Part shown: positions 61,000 to 64,000 of the stretch, piece by piece | How positions within the stretch are numbered: the first letter of the stretch is position 1 | Layout: every line of letters starts with the position of its first letter | Assembly: GCA_027923505.1 (NCBI GenBank) | Contig: BROI01000001.1 | Location: 275,501 to 339,500, forward strand | From: Mayamaea pseudoterrestris | Lineage: Eukaryota > Bacillariophyta > Bacillariophyceae > Sellaphorales > Sellaphoraceae | Reading direction: 5' to 3' | DNA length: 64,000 bases | Translations under genes and position numbers: made by a program | The notes under the pieces: generated by a model | The model's input: only the letters and a program-made list of their open reading frames with translations | What the model was told of the DNA's origin: nothing | Databases searched by the model: none

Positions 61000-62046
61000 T
61001 TATTCAGTTTTTGCCTTTGACATTCCCTGTGTGGCGCTCCTTGTCGGCGGAAATGCTGCATGTAGATAGAGACTGAGCGCCGCCAACAGACCCCCGACTA
61101 CATGCTCATTGGAAATTCCCTCGGACGACGAAACTGCTTGGTAGACACCCGAAAAAAGCAATCCAAAAATAAGGGCAAAGCCCTTGCGTACACTTCCGGC
61201 ATACTTTGTAACGAGTCCAACAATGATTCCACCAGCGGCATTCGTCAAGACAGGAACAAGCGTTGAAAGTTGCCAGCCATGGAAGAAACCCTTGTTGATA
61301 ATGTCAGCGCCATCACCCGAAAGCAAAAGGTTGATGAACAAGACAACCAAACCTCCAACGCAAAGCTCCATGGAAAACAAGTATGGGTTTCGTCCGCCAT
61401 TGGCCGACTGCAGGCTCCGCTGCGTCATGGCGCCCGTCATGCCGCTGATGAAGGAGGCGGCCAAGATTGGAATGACTCCGTGCGTCCAGTGTTTGGAATT
61501 TAATGAGAATGAATCATGCTCATGTAGTTGGCTCTCTTGCAGATCCCTACGACTACTTGCTTCTCCTCCAGTAGAGAAAGTATCAATGGAAATAATCTTT
61601 TCCACAATCAAGGCAGCCGCGATGAGCAGAAAGAGAGCAACGATTTGTACATTACTTTGCTTTCGTCCCATGACTAAATAGCAGCAAAGCGCCGCACTCA
61701 GAGTTTTCGTTTGATTCAAAACGTTGTAGGTTAACGCGTCAAGATTTTGGTAGGCCATGAGCGAGCACATGTTTTGAATGGCGTAGAGAGTTGCTGGAAC
61801 AAGCGCCACTGTAACGCTGCTCGACAAAGTCCAATTTTGCAAGGCCTTTTTTATTTGACCCGTCGCGTTGAGCATTCCAAACGCCATGACTAGCTTGACC
61901 GCTTCCTGCGCCAAAACGACCGTCGTTCGAATCACTTGGTTGGAAGTAAAGGTGCGCGTGAGGATGGGCTGCACTCCAAACTGAAGTGCCAGCAGTGTCA
62001 TGTAGAAGAAGGCCTTGGCATCGAGAGCTGGTGCTGATGATGACAT
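61000..62046 (-). CDS. Nucleotide-sugar transporter (SLC35A, UDP-galactose/CMP-sialate type)
   Basis: 348 residues from the ATG at 62046 (MSSSAPALDAKAFFYM); 15 upstream in-frame codons lack an ATG. About ten membrane segments. The family block LYAIQNMCSLMAYQNLDALT (about 88-107) and VLNQTKTLSAALCCYLVMGR (109-128) is typical of the SLC35A antiporters, as are GFFHGWQLSTLVPVLTNAAGG and GLVTKYAGSVRKGFA. It exchanges a UDP- or CMP-sugar for the nucleotide monophosphate across the Golgi membrane. The exact sugar cannot be told. An acidic and Ser-rich loop (RRDLQESQLHEHDSF) sits between helices in the middle. Confidence 0.92.
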   Translation of the reverse strand: MSSSAPALDAKAFFYMTLLALQFGVQPILTRTFTSNQVIRTTVVLAQEAVKLVMAFGMLNATGQIKKALQNWTLSSSVTVALVPATLYAIQNMCSLMAYQNLDALTYNVLNQTKTLSAALCCYLVMGRKQSNVQIVALFLLIAAALIVEKIISIDTFSTGGEASSRRDLQESQLHEHDSFSLNSKHWTHGVIPILAASFISGMTGAMTQRSLQSANGGRNPYLFSMELCVGGLVVLFINLLLSGDGADIINKGFFHGWQLSTLVPVLTNAAGGIIVGLVTKYAGSVRKGFALIFGLLFSGVYQAVSSSEGISNEHVVGGLLAALSLYLHAAFPPTRSATQGMSKAKTE

Positions 62047-62418
62047 GATGATGATAGCAGATAGGGATCTAGTGCAGATGATCAAGAGCACAGTAACTAT
62101 AATTGCGAGGAAGAGTAAAATGGTTGCTCCAAGAGGATGAACGAATTGGCTTCGTTTGATGGGTGATGGCTGCCGGAGGACTTTCGAAGGAAGCGTCGAA
62201 ACAGCTGAAAGTCAGGCTGGCGCGCCACGTTGCCCCTGCCGATTTCCAGCCCGGCGGGCTCGCCCAGCGCCCGTTGAGGACGTATTTAACTTTCGTACCT
62301 CGCCAATCTTGGTGCACGGTGGCATCCAGCGTGCAAGTCGAATCCAACGCATCGCGAACGAAGTAAGTCCTCTCTCATACTCACTTGTCATTAAACCTCT
62401 TGTTGTTGCTGTTCAACC
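62047..62418. other. Intergenic between divergent genes
   Basis: About 370 bases holding two 5' regions. Nothing recognised. Confidence 0.3.
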
Positions 62419-63202
62419 ATGAAGACTTCCTTGACGCTCCTCTCTATCCTTTCTCTTGCTTCGGCAACCTACTTTGAGCTTGATGGCTCGCCATCCTGCG
62501 GAAGCAGCGGACTAGAGTTTGACATTGACTTGGTTTGCTCGTCGTCTGGATCAAACGACTGCAGCTATGGCGACACGGCCACGGTGAGCGGAACCATGGT
62601 GATTCCGGAAGGAGGCATCAGTGACATGGTCAGTCTTAAAAACAAGGCGTGCTTCATGGGGATACAGTCGTCGGTGACTTGCCAAAGCTATGACTTTGAA
62701 GCGAGTCTTTGCGGCTTGTTTGATTTGGAACAATATGGATGCCCTGCCGCAGGCGAATACACACTTGATGGAGAATTCGACTTTCCGGAAGATAGCGGTG
62801 ATGTTGATCTTGGGAGCTTTTGGTGGAGTAAGTGCTGATAGTCTGATTCGTGGCTGGTGGTAGCGGGAATCTTACATGGGAATGTTCACTAATCTTGCCT
62901 TCGTCATCCTCTATTGGTACGCTTTTGCAGACACATATATTACAGTCTACACGACTGTGACTCCGCTCGACGAGGTTGAGGATGGTGCCGATGAGCTACC
63001 CACTCTTTCTTGCTCGACGCAGGTGAATGTCTACAAGGGCAGTGTCGATAACAGTTCGTACATGATGGGATTTAGCGCAGTCATGCTTGCTGGACTTGGC
63101 GCCCTTTTATACAAGCGACGACGAACGGCCAAGATTGACTTGACCAAGGAGGAGGCCATGCTTGGAGACTTTGAAATGATGAATGACAGCGTGAGAGTGT
63201 AG
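62419..63202 (+). CDS. Small secreted/type I membrane protein, Cys-rich ectodomain
   Basis: Exons 62419-62827 and 62931-63202 give 226 residues; the 103-nt intron (GTAAGT...TTTGCAG) joins GSFWW to NTYITVYTTVTP. A signal peptide (MKTSLTLLSILSLASAT) is followed by a Cys-containing beta-rich ectodomain (CGSSGLEFDIDLVCSSS, KACFMGIQ, TCQSYDF) and one membrane helix near the C-terminus (MMGFSAVMLAGLGALLY) with a basic stop (KRRRTAK). The cytosolic tail is short and acidic. No family recognised; the topology fits a cell-surface or endomembrane protein. Confidence 0.8.
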
Positions 63203-63425
63203 GCGCGTGTACAACGCTTCTTGCGTAGGAGCACGCTTGTTGGTGCTGGACAATGTCGCAAATGAATGACGGACTCTTGTACTTCGAAGCATCGTCATTG
63301 CTTGAACTCTATGACGTCCAATGTATACAATCACCTATTTAGCTTTTATTTACATTTATTTTCCTCACGGCTAAGACACGATTATGAATACGGTAACACA
63401 TCTCTCATTGGCGTCACCGGGGCAG

Positions 63426-64000
63426 CTAGCCAGCGAAGTGTTCATCTGCAGCTTTGCGGACTTCAGCGTCGCCACAACGAGGACGCTTGGCGAAGGACTC
63501 GCGCGTCACGGCGGCAACGGAGACATCCTCACCCTTGTGAATAAGCATATCCTTTTCGACTCCTTCGGCGACAGGAGGTAGAGGAACATGACTCAAGATT
63601 CGCGCTGCTTCCATTTCCTTTTCGTCCGCTGGTCCCTTGAGCATTTCGCAATGCATTTCAACGCTTTCCAGCGCCGCCCGGAGGTCCTCGTCCTTGGTCC
63701 AAAACATGAAATACTTTTTGCTTGGTTCGCACGTGCACAAGAGCTCACAATGTCGCAAACAGCTCACCTTTAGTTGCGAACACTCGCAGGCTACAGCAGC
63801 AAAGAAGCAAACATGCTTGCAAGTGTGACAAAGACGACGATCATCGTAATCAGCACTGTCTTCGTCGATTCGGTCGACGACGTTTGGTGGCAACATGATG
63901 AGGTCCGACACGTCGCGGACGCCAGCAGCCTTGAGATAGTCTCGGCGACGGAGTTCCTCATCTACAATGCGTTTCAGCTCGTTCTTCAAGAGCTGGCAAC
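63426..64000 (-). CDS. KDM5/JARID1-type protein, C5HC2 zinc finger end (5' part outside)
   Basis: The frame runs open to the right edge, so this is the 3' end of a longer gene. It carries the C5HC2 zinc finger of JARID1/KDM5 histone demethylases: CHTCKHVCFFAAVACECSQ, then VSCLRHCELLCTCEPSKKY and FMFWTKDEDLRAAL. In full-length members this finger follows the JmjC domain, which would lie to the right. They remove methyl groups from H3K4 in the nucleus. The C-terminal 60 residues are not conserved. The JmjC catalytic part is not visible, so demethylase activity is inferred. Confidence 0.82.
   Translation of the reverse strand, partial: CQLLKNELKRIVDEELRRRDYLKAAGVRDVSDLIMLPPNVVDRIDEDSADYDDRRLCHTCKHVCFFAAVACECSQLKVSCLRHCELLCTCEPSKKYFMFWTKDEDLRAALESVEMHCEMLKGPADEKEMEAARILSHVPLPPVAEGVEKDMLIHKGEDVSVAAVTRESFAKRPRCGDAEVRKAADEHFAG

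Overview
This is a compact eukaryotic nuclear segment, most likely from a diatom. Three things point there. Two genes carry the glycine-rich NDVLSGRGGK / YDVILGRGQR block of DUF6824, a family known mainly from diatoms. Several proteins begin with a signal peptide whose predicted cleavage site is followed at once by Phe or Trp (SFAPSP, GFSPAP, NAFVQ, GSAFL, YGFQL), the ASAF-type bipartite plastid presequence of secondary red-lineage plastids. One secreted protein has a long run of lysines at every third residue, like the silica-targeting lysine clusters of silaffins. Introns are few and short (about 70-160 nt, GT-AG), genes lie roughly 1.4 kb apart on both strands, and many starts have a CACCATG-like context. 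There is no operon structure, rRNA, tRNA or CRISPR that I can support.

Layout. 1-12.4 kb: 3' end of a BIRC6/UBE2O-type E2, a PP2C phosphatase, a Lys-rich nuclear-type protein, a membrane-anchored short-chain dehydrogenase, the lysine-triplet secreted protein, a SETD3-type SET methyltransferase, a METTL13-type methyltransferase broken by a 2-bp duplication, and a plastid PD-(D/E)XK nuclease. 12.5-30.8 kb: a long coiled-coil/disordered protein, a four-helix membrane protein, CWC15, a double-DUF6824 protein, a METTL21-like methyltransferase, a GT32 glycosyltransferase, U2AF35, another four-helix protein, an SCI1-like protein, a plastid AlgH/UPF0301 protein and a SufE-MnmA fusion. 31-47.4 kb: a plastid MscS channel, a Ser-rich type I membrane protein, an acidic disordered protein, an NmrA-like protein, EMC3, mitochondrial DHODH, two related MGC-starting proteins, a second DUF6824 gene and a 751-residue plastid protein of unknown function. 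47.5-48.8 kb: a non-autonomous DNA transposon with terminal inverted repeats. 49.2-64 kb: a disrupted plastid membrane-protein gene, a plastid SET protein, ribonucleotide reductase R2, a PRCC-like protein, an FHA-thymidylate-synthase-fold fusion, sterol isomerase EBP, cyclin H, a ShKT-prolyl-4-hydroxylase, a nucleotide-sugar transporter, a small type I membrane protein and the 3' end of a KDM5/JARID1-type gene.

Most genes are unrelated housekeeping functions (splicing: CWC15, U2AF35, PRCC-like, SCI1-like; nucleotide supply: DHODH, RNR R2; plastid functions: MnmA-SufE, AlgH, MscS, nuclease, SET). The most unusual items are the FHA-TS-fold protein, which has Asp where thymidylate synthase has its substrate-discriminating Asn, and the SufE-MnmA fusion, which puts a sulfur carrier and a tRNA-thiolating enzyme in one plastid-targeted chain. 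All functional calls come from reading motifs by eye; no database search was run.
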